From an uncultured Bacteroides sp. (GTDB taxonomy: Bacteria > Bacteroidota > Bacteroidia > Bacteroidales > Bacteroidaceae), in the NCBI RefSeq assembly GCF_905207245.1, contig NZ_CAJLKP010000014.1, positions 1-64,000 of the forward strand: 64,000 bases of DNA, given 5' to 3'. Both the position numbers and the translations under genes were made by a program. The notes beneath the pieces are model-generated. The model was not told the origin of the DNA, ran no database searches, and was given only the letters and a program-made list of their open reading frames with translations. Each line of letters opens with the position of its first letter. Position 1 is the stretch's first letter. This document shows positions 8,190 to 16,553 of this stretch, one piece after another.

Positions 8190-10973
8190 ATGAAATCCTC
8201 TATCTGTTCATCCCGCACCATCAGGAAAATCTTCCTGGTGGGAGCGGTTCTCCTCTCGACGTGTACTCTGCAGAGTACCATCGTATTTGCCAATTGCGTT
8301 CTACAGAAGACCAATCCTGCACAAACGCGTTTCAGTATCAAACTACAAAACGCTACGCTGGAAGAGTTTGTGAAACAAGTGGAACAAAAAACCGGATACC
8401 GTTTCATATACGGAGAAGAAGTACGCCTGAACGGACGTATCACACTGGCTGTCCGTGACCTTACCATTAACGAAATCCTACGGAAGGCTTTCAATAATCA
8501 GCCGATAGGCTTCGAAGTCTCCGGGAAACACATTTTGCTAAAAAAGCGGTCCATGCCGCAGAAAGCCGTAAGCCGGCGGTTCACTATCAGCGGATACGTG
8601 ACGGACGGAGCGTCTTCCGAGACGCTGATTGGTGCCAATGTTCTCGAAAGTCGTCAGCGTGTGGGCACTGCCACCAATCCTTTCGGTTTCTATACCCTTA
8701 CCTTGCCGGAAGGAGATGCCGAATTGATTTTTTCGTATTTAGGGTACGAAACACGGCACAGTTCGTTCCCGTTGAATAAAGACACCGTGCTCAATATCCG
8801 CCTGAATGGAAATAATGAACTGGCGGAAGTGATTGTCCTTTCGGACAAGAAAGAAGCCGGCATACAGGCTACTGCTATGGGAGCGCATGAAATTCCGATG
8901 ACCCAAATACAACATACTCCGGCTGTGCTGGGAGAAGCTGATATATTGAAAACCATACAGTTAATGCCGGGTGTACAGGCAGGAACGGAGGGATTCTCCG
9001 GATTGTATGTGCGTGGCGGAGGGCCGGACCAGAACCTAATATTGTTGGACGGCATTCCGGTGTACAATGCGGATCATCTGCTGGGGGTGTTCTCCGTATT
9101 CACTCCCGAAGCTGTAAAAAACACTACACTCTACAAGAGCTCCTTTCCCGCCCGCTATGGCGGCCGCCTTTCCTCCATTGTGGATGTGCGCACCAACGAC
9201 GGAGATATGCATCGTTACCATGGCGCACTCAGCATAGGTACACTCACCGACAAACTACACATTGAAGGACCTATCTGGAAGGGGCACACTTCTTTCAGCC
9301 TTAGTGCACGAGCCACGCACACAGCCTTCTTCAAGAACCTCATTGTGGACAAAGACGATGATTATGCCGACAAATACAACTACTACTTCTTCGACATCAA
9401 CGCCAAAGTAAACCACAAGTTCAACGACCGCAGCCGCCTCTTTCTCGGTTTCTACAAGGGAAAGGACCACTATCACTTTGACAGTACCGACAACAATAGT
9501 TATTATAATGATAGTCAGCCAAAGTACTATTACGAGGATGACAGCCATCTGAACTGGGGGAACACCATCGCCTATGGCCGCTGGAACTATGTATTCAACA
9601 GTAAGTTGTTCTGTAACACCACCATTTCATACAATAACTATCTGATGAAATTCACTCAGGATATGGAAAATACGCAAACCTACCAAGGCCAGATAACAGA
9701 CCGATACAGCTATTTCTCCCAATTTCGTTCTGGTATCAGCGACTGGGGCGCACGTATGGACTTCGACTATACCCCCGCACCGGAACATCACATCAAGTTC
9801 GGAGCTGAGTATATCCACCATACTTTCCGTCCGGGTATCTCCACCTCCAAACTTCAGGAAATAGAAAACGGAAAGCCGCAGGATGAAATGATTTATGATA
9901 CCAATAATAACCAAGCGCTGCGTGGACAAGAGGTATCGCTCTATGCCGAAGATAATTTCAATCTGGGCAGACATCTCAGCCTGAATGCAGGAGTGCGAGC
10001 ATCGCTGTTCTCCACGCAGGGGAAAAGTTACTATTCTGTTCAGCCACGCCTCTCCACCCGCTATGACTTCGGACAGGGGTTTTCCACCAAAGCGTCCTAT
10101 ACGTGCATGGCGCAATATGTACACCTACTCTCGTCCACTCCATTCTCCATGCCAACAGACCTCTGGGTGCCGATTACCAAAGACGTGCGCCCCATGTATG
10201 CCAACCAATATTCCCTCGGAGGCTATTACACCGGATTGCCCGGCTGGGAGTTTTCCATAGAAGGATACTACAAGCAAATGCGCCACATACTGGAATACCA
10301 GGATGGTGTCTCTTTCTTCGGCACCTCCACCAACTGGGAAGAGAAAGTGGAAATGGGTGAAGGACGTTCTTTCGGACTTGAAGTGATGGCACAAAAGACT
10401 TTGGGAAAGACTACAGGTTGGCTGGCATATACCCTGGCAAAAACCGACCACCGTTTCAAGAATGGTACCATCAGTCAGGGTAAATGGTTTCCTTATAAGT
10501 ACGACCGTCGCCACAGCATCAGTCTGTGCCTAAACCATAAATTCAGCGAACGCATTGACGTAGGAGCTTCGTGGATATTCAATACCGGTGGATGCATCAC
10601 AGTGCCCGAACGGGAAACCATTATTATCCGCCCCGAAGGCAACACTGAATCAGCCCCCTATATCTCTCAACGCAACAACTACCGCTTGCCCGCCAGCCAT
10701 CGTCTGAATCTGGGCATCAACTTCAACAAGAAGACCAAGCACGGCATGCGCACCTGGAATATCAGCGTCTACAATGCCTACAATGCGATGAACCCCAATC
10801 TGGTTTACAGCAAATGGGAGAAGGAGCACTATGATATGGATGGCTATTATAACGACATGTATCAAGGGAATGGCAACCCAAGTGCCCCGAAGAAAATAAA
10901 GTCGAAGGCCAGAATCAAGAAAGTGACGATATTACCTTGCATACCATCCGTTACTTATACCTATAAATTTTAA
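8190..10973 (+). CDS. TonB-dependent outer-membrane receptor with STN signalling domain
   Basis: This 927-residue FecA-type receptor has a signal region at about 1-35, then an STN domain (FSIKLQNATLEEFVKQVEQ through EVSGKHILL, about 50-115). That domain contacts FecR in the periplasm. A carboxypeptidase-regulatory-like domain follows (FTISGYVTDG, LIGANVLE, FSYLGYET), then the plug (LMPGVQAGTEGFSGLYVRG, LLDGIPVYNADHL) and a beta-barrel ending VTYTYKF with the usual terminal aromatic. STN plus FecR in one operon indicates ligand-induced expression. Pairing with a DUF4249 lipoprotein downstream is typical of non-SusC receptors in Bacteroidetes. The ligand is unknown; no metal or sugar specificity can be read from it. 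Confidence 0.92.
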   Translation: MKSSICSSRTIRKIFLVGAVLLSTCTLQSTIVFANCVLQKTNPAQTRFSIKLQNATLEEFVKQVEQKTGYRFIYGEEVRLNGRITLAVRDLTINEILRKAFNNQPIGFEVSGKHILLKKRSMPQKAVSRRFTISGYVTDGASSETLIGANVLESRQRVGTATNPFGFYTLTLPEGDAELIFSYLGYETRHSSFPLNKDTVLNIRLNGNNELAEVIVLSDKKEAGIQATAMGAHEIPMTQIQHTPAVLGEADILKTIQLMPGVQAGTEGFSGLYVRGGGPDQNLILLDGIPVYNADHLLGVFSVFTPEAVKNTTLYKSSFPARYGGRLSSIVDVRTNDGDMHRYHGALSIGTLTDKLHIEGPIWKGHTSFSLSARATHTAFFKNLIVDKDDDYADKYNYYFFDINAKVNHKFNDRSRLFLGFYKGKDHYHFDSTDNNSYYNDSQPKYYYEDDSHLNWGNTIAYGRWNYVFNSKLFCNTTISYNNYLMKFTQDMENTQTYQGQITDRYSYFSQFRSGISDWGARMDFDYTPAPEHHIKFGAEYIHHTFRPGISTSKLQEIENGKPQDEMIYDTNNNQALRGQEVSLYAEDNFNLGRHLSLNAGVRASLFSTQGKSYYSVQPRLSTRYDFGQGFSTKASYTCMAQYVHLLSSTPFSMPTDLWVPITKDVRPMYANQYSLGGYYTGLPGWEFSIEGYYKQMRHILEYQDGVSFFGTSTNWEEKVEMGEGRSFGLEVMAQKTLGKTTGWLAYTLAKTDHRFKNGTISQGKWFPYKYDRRHSISLCLNHKFSERIDVGASWIFNTGGCITVPERETIIIRPEGNTESAPYISQRNNYRLPASHRLNLGINFNKKTKHGMRTWNISVYNAYNAMNPNLVYSKWEKEHYDMDGYYNDMYQGNGNPSAPKKIKSKARIKKVTILPCIPSVTYTYKF

Positions 10974-10988
10974 AAAGCTACACCGGAT

Positions 10989-12128
10989 ATGAAAACAAGA
11001 ATGAAATTACATCTTATTATATATATAGTTGTCGCCGGGCTCTTTACAGCTTGTGAGAACGAAATACCTTATAATCCCGGAGAACAACGGTCGATGCTCA
11101 TCATGAACGCTTTGCTCAATGCCGGACAAACAGAAAACCTCGTCCATCTGTATCTCAGTGAAGGAAGCAACATAGGTCGCCTAAACGAAGCAACCCTTTC
11201 CCTCTATGTAAACGGCAAACAAACAGAATCTCCCCAAGCTATATCTCCCGAAGAGTACTACGAAAATCTAAAGGGGCAGCTTGACAAAGATTCCTATGAA
11301 ACATTGCTAAAGAGCATGCACTTCAAGATATTCCGCCTCACCATTGTTTTGCAACCCGGAGACAATATCCGTCTGGAAGCCACGGCAGAAGGTGGGCTAT
11401 ATCATGTCAATTCCCAAGTCACCGTTCCCCAACCAGTGCAAAGCCTGCAAGTGGACACCTGCACCGCACTCATACGCCAATGGGGTAGTATGAGAGCTCA
11501 CCGGCAATATCACATCACCTTACAGGATCTCCCTAACGAGAAGAATTACTACCGACTGGAGATAGTGAATAACAAAGACTTCCGTTGCATCACCCGTACT
11601 GCCAACAAAGACGAGAACGGAGACTACATAAGGGACGAAAACGGGAATTACATTTACACCACGACAAAGGATACAGTCGTCAACTACAGGTATACCGAAC
11701 TCATCAATCGTGAAGACGTGATACTGACCGACGGACATATCACCAACTCGGATGACGACGAGAATGCGATGTTCCCCAACATTGAAAACAAGTATAACAT
11801 CTTCACGGACAATCGTTTCACCAATTCATCGGCCACGCTGAAAGTTTACACCCCCCTTTATGACGATAACTATAATATCCTCCAAGACCTAAATTACACG
11901 CGTTGCTATCTGAAGCACACCATCACCGTGCGCCTGCTAAGCTTGCCGGAAACCTATTATCGTTATCTAAAAGCCCTGAACTGCATGGATGATGACGATT
12001 ATGACGAAGTTATAATGGAACCCATCAGCCTGCCTAACAACGTAGAAGGTGGACTAGGCTTTGTAGGCGTTTCATCTGAAACTCAATATACCATAGATAT
12101 GCCGGATAAGGAATGGGGATGGCGGTAA
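10989..12128 (+). CDS. DUF4249-family lipoprotein
   Basis: This surface or periplasmic lipoprotein has a signal ending LFTACEN (lipobox) followed by the DUF4249 opening (EIPYNPGEQRSMLIMNALLN, with VHLYLSEGSNI). The family is found next to TonB receptors of the type just upstream and is thought to be their accessory lipoprotein, analogous in position to SusD. The gene starts 15 nt after the receptor stop, so the order FecR-receptor-DUF4249 reads as one operon. A repeated acidic segment (DENGDYIRDENGNYIYTT) lies in the middle. The function is inferred from context. Confidence 0.85.
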   Translation: MKTRMKLHLIIYIVVAGLFTACENEIPYNPGEQRSMLIMNALLNAGQTENLVHLYLSEGSNIGRLNEATLSLYVNGKQTESPQAISPEEYYENLKGQLDKDSYETLLKSMHFKIFRLTIVLQPGDNIRLEATAEGGLYHVNSQVTVPQPVQSLQVDTCTALIRQWGSMRAHRQYHITLQDLPNEKNYYRLEIVNNKDFRCITRTANKDENGDYIRDENGNYIYTTTKDTVVNYRYTELINREDVILTDGHITNSDDDENAMFPNIENKYNIFTDNRFTNSSATLKVYTPLYDDNYNILQDLNYTRCYLKHTITVRLLSLPETYYRYLKALNCMDDDDYDEVIMEPISLPNNVEGGLGFVGVSSETQYTIDMPDKEWGWR

Positions 12129-12302
12129 AACAAGATATCTACTTTCATTATGATTACTTCTATCCAATAATCATATTACGTTTGCATTACAAACAAAGCC
12201 TAAAACAAGCAAAATAACATCTGATAATTGACCTATATCAAGAAATGACATCTTACACTTCATTTTTCTCCTCTTATGCTTTTATGTTATAAAACACACA
12301 TC

Positions 12303-12310
12303 TATATTTG
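12303..12310 (+). promoter_or_regulatory. Bacteroides -7 element for the small secreted protein gene
   Basis: TATATTTG at 12303-12310 matches TAnnTTTG, with a T-rich TTTA about 19 nt upstream in place of the -33 box. Transcription would begin near 12317, giving an untranslated leader of about 98 nt. Otherwise the 286-nt gap 12129-12414 shows only AT-rich sequence. Confidence 0.5.
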
Positions 12311-12414
12311 CACAGGTAAAAAGAAAAAGCTAAGCGCTTAGAGCTATTTTCAATAGGTATTAGATTTTTAGGATTAGAATTGTTTTTAGGTATAACAAAT
12401 TAAAAGTAGGTATT

Positions 12415-12768
12415 ATGAAACGTTTAGGATTAACATTAGTGGCAGCAGTATGTCTGACTGCTTCGACATTTGCAGCAGGAAATCAGCCTACAACTGCAAA
12501 ATGGGAGGGTAACATCAACGTAAACAAGTTGAGTAAATATTTGAAATTGTCCGCTGACCAGCACGAAGAAGTTGCAAATATCTGTGAATACTTTTCTGCG
12601 CAGATGGAACGAGCCACAACTGCAAAAAAAGATCAGAAGAAGAAACTTCAAAATGCAGTCTACGGAAACTTGAAGTTGATGAAAAAAGCACTGACTGACA
12701 AACAATATTCTGACTATGCCAAAGTATTGAACGTCACATTGCAGAATAAAGGTATCGAAGTTAAATAA
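12415..12768 (+). CDS. Small secreted helical protein of unknown function
   Basis: This 117-residue protein has a clear signal peptide (MKRLGLTLVAAVCLTASTFAAG). The mature part is helical and Lys-rich, containing LSKYLKLSADQHEEVANICEYF and LMKKALTDKQYSDYAKVL. The pattern of two helices with a Tyr-rich core resembles small Spy-like periplasmic proteins, but the similarity is only in style. It has its own promoter and a strong terminator, so it is probably monocistronic and well expressed. Confidence 0.75.
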   Translation: MKRLGLTLVAAVCLTASTFAAGNQPTTAKWEGNINVNKLSKYLKLSADQHEEVANICEYFSAQMERATTAKKDQKKKLQNAVYGNLKLMKKALTDKQYSDYAKVLNVTLQNKGIEVK

Positions 12769-12770
12769 AA

Positions 12771-12807
12771 AAAGAAGGCACTGAACATCACGTTGGGTGC
12801 CTTCTTT
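12771..12807 (+). terminator. Rho-independent terminator
   Basis: The perfect stem AAAGAAGGCAC / GTGCCTTCTTT (12771-12781 / 12797-12807) is followed by CTTTTAT. The A-rich 5' side also gives U-rich RNA on the other strand, so it can serve both the small secreted gene and the convergent response-regulator gene that ends at 12859. Confidence 0.8.
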
Positions 12808-12858
12808 CTTTTATCAACACTATTTAAGCATTGACTCCCTAACCAATATACAATTTGT

Positions 12859-13611
12859 TTACAAACAATATTTATCTTGTAGTTCCTTCTTGTACTTCCT
12901 CGAAACAAAAAGTTCTGTTATCTTATCAAAGGGGGGATATAATATACACTTACAATCTTTAATAATCATCAGATAATCGATATTAATAATGTAGGACTGA
13001 TGTATCTGAACAAAACTGGGTGAATACTGAATAATCTGTTCCGCAGTCATTCCGCGACGCAACACCAATGGCGGTTGCTCACTAAGCACTACCTCCCATT
13101 GCTTACGATCAGAGCAATAACGGAAAAAGCCAATTTCAGCAGGACGCAGCGCGCGCATATCATTAGTCGGTGTAAATACGATAAATGTCCTTCCACAGTG
13201 CAGTGGCATCCCTACAGGCAATATTGCTCTTTGTCCTGCCTCAGCCTGTTTCACAAAACGTGAAAGTATATCTTTGAGTTCTTGTTCTTCAAAAGGTTTC
13301 AATAAATAATCGAATGCAGACTCACGAATGGCTTGTATCATATATTTATCGTAAGCAGTATAAAAGACAACTTTCATATTCCACGAAATGTCGTTTCGGA
13401 TTTCCTGTAATAGTTCCATACCTGTCATATCAGGCATTTCCACATCCAGAAAAAGCAAATCAGGCCGTGTTTTGAGAATCACTTTCTTCCCCTGCTTACC
13501 ATTCCGTGCTGTTTTCTCCAGAGAAAAGTGTGCGTCTTTGCTTAACTCGAAACTCAAATTCTCGAGTGCCACTTCGTCGTCATCGACTATTATAACTTTA
13601 TATTTATCCAT
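12859..13611 (-). CDS. LytTR-family DNA-binding response regulator
   Basis: The receiver domain spans residues 1-120. It has the acidic triad in VIIVDDDEV, the phospho-acceptor D56 in LLFLDVEMPDMTG, the Thr in VVFYTAY, and the Lys in YLLKPF. A LytTR DNA-binding domain occupies the C-terminal half, with VFTPTNDMRALRPAEI, VVLSEQPPLVLRRGM and SFVQIHQSYIINIDYL. I choose the ATG at 13611 because extension to 13662 needs a GTG start and adds residues ahead of the receiver fold. It is encoded 130 nt downstream of its likely kinase, and the pair forms a two-component system. The target genes are unknown. Confidence 0.92.
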   Translation of the reverse strand: MDKYKVIIVDDDEVALENLSFELSKDAHFSLEKTARNGKQGKKVILKTRPDLLFLDVEMPDMTGMELLQEIRNDISWNMKVVFYTAYDKYMIQAIRESAFDYLLKPFEEQELKDILSRFVKQAEAGQRAILPVGMPLHCGRTFIVFTPTNDMRALRPAEIGFFRYCSDRKQWEVVLSEQPPLVLRRGMTAEQIIQYSPSFVQIHQSYIINIDYLMIIKDCKCILYPPFDKITELFVSRKYKKELQDKYCL

Positions 13612-13741
13612 GTTTATTTCATGTATTCTTTGGCGAATATAGGCATTATACGACTTCCACACAAAACCATTAAAGTCGTTTTATAGACTATCCTGCAGCA
13701 ATTCGTCCTATTCTTGTTAAAAATAGGATTAAATGTCTTTT

Positions 13742-15769
13742 TTAAATCTTATAATCATACCTGTCCGGGAGCAAAAAAGTGACTTCACACCCCGTTTCAC
13801 CATTGGGCAAAAGGATATTATGCACAGAAACATCTATTGTTTCCTTATTCTTCATATTCAGAATTTGAATGGTTTGCATAATAACTTTCATGCCCGTGCC
13901 AGTTCCTCTGCTGTGGCTGTTCGGACGATACCCTCCCCCATTATCTCTTATTTTAATGCAAATCCCATTAACCTGACGGTCAATAATAACCCACAAATTG
14001 CGCTCTCCATCTTTTCCCCGCAAAGCATGTTTCACCGCATTTTCCACAGGAATTTGTATTAACATGGAGGGGAGATAAACTTGTCCAGGATGTACCTCCT
14101 CATCAATCTCTATCACCGGATGAAAAGCTTCTCCTAATGAACGGCGTTCCAAGTCAATATAAGTTTTCACAAAGTCCAGTTCTTCCTCTAAAGTGACGCA
14201 CAATTGTTCTGCCAGCTCCAGATTACGACGCATCAATTTCACCAAAGAAGACAGCCCCTGTTGTTCTTCCACTTTCCGTTCTGCCATCTCCTGATTGAGC
14301 ACATTAAAAATGAAATGAGGAGACAAACGATTACGAATATTCTCCAGGCGAAGCGTAGAAACCATACGACGATTCTGGGCAAGCAACAAGTCACGCTTCT
14401 TCTTGTTATACATATAGATAAAGACTATAATCAATAAGGTTATGCTGGTAAGGGCAATCCAGAATGTTCTCGTCTGCCGCAGTTCAAGCACTTCATTCTC
14501 CTTCTCCCGAATAAAGACTTTTTGTGCCATCACAGTAGAATCTTGTTGATAACGCAAAGCCAAATCAGCCGTACGCATCTTTACACGCTCGTTGCGGATG
14601 GAATCATCCATCCGATTGTTCTCCTTCAGATAGAAATAGGCTTTCCGGTAGTTCTCCGTTTCTTCATAATATTGCTGCAAATACTTATTACGTATATGCA
14701 CCATATCCGGATCGATATCCGGTGGAGTAACACTTCCTGTCAATATGCGTTGTGCTTCGGACAAGTCTTTTCGAATCAAAGCTAATTCTATATTCTGTGT
14801 ATCAATATAATATAGTGCAGTCGTTATTCCCGTTTCCTTAAAAAACGGTTCACATTTACTTATATATTTAGCGGCAGAATCCGCTTCATTTATTTGCAGA
14901 AAACAATCTCCCAAATTCAACCATCCCAGATTTTGCTCAAAAACCATATCCGGATAATCTTTCACAAGATCAATGACTCTCTTGAAATAATTGATGGCAG
15001 TTTTATAATCTTCCCGATAATAATAGGAGGTACCCCGGTTGTTCAGATAGAAATGTTTTTCAAAAGGCAACATGCTTTCGTAACTTCTTGCTGCAAGATT
15101 ATAGTAATAGTCACATTGCTCAAAATCCCGCAACGCCACATAAATCTGTGCTAATCCATAATAAATCGGCGGTTTCTTGGTAGAGACAATATTTAGCGAA
15201 TCACACAGCAATAACGCCCTCCTATACCAGGCTGCTCCTACATCCAACTTGCCTAAACGGTTGGTGGCATCGGCAAGATTCATCAAGATGTCAGGCACCA
15301 CTTCTACTTTCGTACCTTGCATCCGTTGTTCATAAGCTCTCCTGAAATATACTTCTGCAGAGTCCATATATCCTGTACGTGCATAAATATTCCCCTTCAT
15401 ATTATAGCATTCCGACCTCAAGTCTGCCAGTTGCGGAGACACAGGCTGTCTCATTGCAAAATCTTCAACCTGTCGTATCAAAAGCCGAGCAGAATCGATA
15501 TCTGAAGACATCATACAAGTTTTAGAGGCTACTGCCAGATAATTATAGCGCACCAAACTGTCCTTAACTTCCTGCATTTCCTGCAATGCTTGTGTACGTA
15601 CTTTCCGGGGAGCAATGGATACAGAATCTCCATTTGCAGCAAAAAAGGCTTCGAATGCCTGCATCTCACCTTGTTCTATTTTTTGTTTGTGAGGTGTACA
15701 AGCAGTCAAAGCAATAAATGCAATTACTACAATGCATAGTAGTCTTTCAGTCCACGCTATTTTCCACAT
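13742..15769 (-). CDS. TPR-containing LytS-type sensor histidine kinase
   Basis: This 675-residue kinase has an N-terminal hydrophobic segment with ALTAC, so it may be a lipoprotein or use a signal anchor. A long periplasmic stretch of tetratricopeptide repeats follows (about 60-390, with repeated Y/A-rich helices such as AAWYRRALLLCDSLN and AINYFKRVIDL). A membrane helix (WIALTSITLLIIVFIYMY, near 440) and a coiled linker come next. The His-kinase box is LSPHFIFNVLNQE with the phospho-acceptor His near 483, and an ATPase domain carries ENAVKHAL and GTGTGMKVI. This layout is the Bacteroidetes form of PF06580 kinases paired with LytTR regulators, as here. Confidence 0.9.
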   Translation of the reverse strand: MWKIAWTERLLCIVVIAFIALTACTPHKQKIEQGEMQAFEAFFAANGDSVSIAPRKVRTQALQEMQEVKDSLVRYNYLAVASKTCMMSSDIDSARLLIRQVEDFAMRQPVSPQLADLRSECYNMKGNIYARTGYMDSAEVYFRRAYEQRMQGTKVEVVPDILMNLADATNRLGKLDVGAAWYRRALLLCDSLNIVSTKKPPIYYGLAQIYVALRDFEQCDYYYNLAARSYESMLPFEKHFYLNNRGTSYYYREDYKTAINYFKRVIDLVKDYPDMVFEQNLGWLNLGDCFLQINEADSAAKYISKCEPFFKETGITTALYYIDTQNIELALIRKDLSEAQRILTGSVTPPDIDPDMVHIRNKYLQQYYEETENYRKAYFYLKENNRMDDSIRNERVKMRTADLALRYQQDSTVMAQKVFIREKENEVLELRQTRTFWIALTSITLLIIVFIYMYNKKKRDLLLAQNRRMVSTLRLENIRNRLSPHFIFNVLNQEMAERKVEEQQGLSSLVKLMRRNLELAEQLCVTLEEELDFVKTYIDLERRSLGEAFHPVIEIDEEVHPGQVYLPSMLIQIPVENAVKHALRGKDGERNLWVIIDRQVNGICIKIRDNGGGYRPNSHSRGTGTGMKVIMQTIQILNMKNKETIDVSVHNILLPNGETGCEVTFLLPDRYDYKI

Positions 15770-15797
15770 AGTACGAGAATTAAGCTATTTATTTGTA

Positions 15798-15805
15798 CAA
15801 ACATA
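15798..15805 (-). promoter_or_regulatory. Bacteroides -7 element upstream of the kinase gene
   Basis: The minus strand reads TATGTTTG at 15805-15798, matching TAnnTTTG, about 29 nt before the kinase ATG. No convincing TTG occurs at the expected upstream distance, so confidence is modest. Confidence 0.4.
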
Positions 15806-15906
15806 CTGTTTTTCGGCGAAATATAATAATAGTTTTATCAAATTCTCCGGAAAAACTGTTGCAGTTATAACTTGAACTCAAGATTCATTAATGGTTTATG
15901 CACACT

Positions 15907-16009
15907 TTTACCTACACGCTTACACTCTGGCTCCACATCGCTCTATCCATCGGCATTAGAGCGACAGTGTAAGCAAATAAAAGCAGAGTGTAGGTAAATT
16001 TACCTACAC
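15907..16009. repeat. Nested inverted repeats including a perfect 22-bp palindrome
   Basis: The element TTTACCTACAC occurs at 15907-15917 and 15999-16009, and its complement GTGTAGGTAAA at 15988-15998. The right pair makes a perfect 22-bp palindrome (15988-16009). Inside the outer pair lie GCTTACACT / AGTGTAAGC (15918-15926 / 15966-15974) and CGCTCTA / TAGAGCG (15939-15945 / 15957-15963). RNA or single-stranded DNA here could fold into alternative long hairpins. It is non-coding and lies between the kinase gene and the integrase. Confidence 0.7.
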
Positions 16010-16051
16010 TAGGGCAAAAAATACATATATAGTTGATTATGTTCATTTTGC

Positions 16052-16142
16052 CACCCAATTTCCACGTAAATCACACATTTCTACTTCCTCCAAAACTCCC
16101 ATTTATTCTCCTCAAATATGTGATTTACGTGGATATTGGGTG
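16052..16142. repeat. Long inverted repeat, about 25-bp arms
   Basis: The left arm 16052-16078 (CACCCAATTTCCACGTAAAT...) and right arm 16118-16142 (...TTACGTGGATATTGGGTG) are complementary except for one mismatch and a 2-nt insertion. They enclose about 39 nt. Candidate roles are a recombination or att-proximal site, an invertible switch, or a dispersed palindromic repeat. The rest of 16143-16553 is AT-rich leader sequence in front of the integrase, with no gene I can support. Confidence 0.65.
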
Positions 16143-16553
16143 ATAAATGGAGTAAAAGATGTCGGATTTCAGTAATTCTCTTCATATTTCATTCTGTTTG
16201 TTACTTGCTTTCACCGGTTCGGGAACAGTACTTGTAGATGTCATCGCCCATGTTTATTAGATTAACACCACATACTTGTTCTGCAAACAATTAATATTCA
16301 GTGCTATCTACAATTGTGAATCACATGCTTCACAACTGTGATACGATTATTTTTTGAATGATAGACATAACCACTTTTAGATAAGAGGTAATTAATTGAT
16401 TATTAGTGTATTTATAGTAAGTTTTGATATGTGCCAAAATATACGACACACGAAATAAACTAAAAAGGCAGTAGTTAACCTACTCTTCCGTGTACGGTGA
16501 AAAAGCCCCAAGATTGCGGGGTACATCACATGGATAACTAAAAACAACTAATT

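Noticed and set aside
16143..16553. tRNA gene as integration target
   Set aside because: I find no cloverleaf-like sequence or tRNA 3' end near the integrase on either strand.
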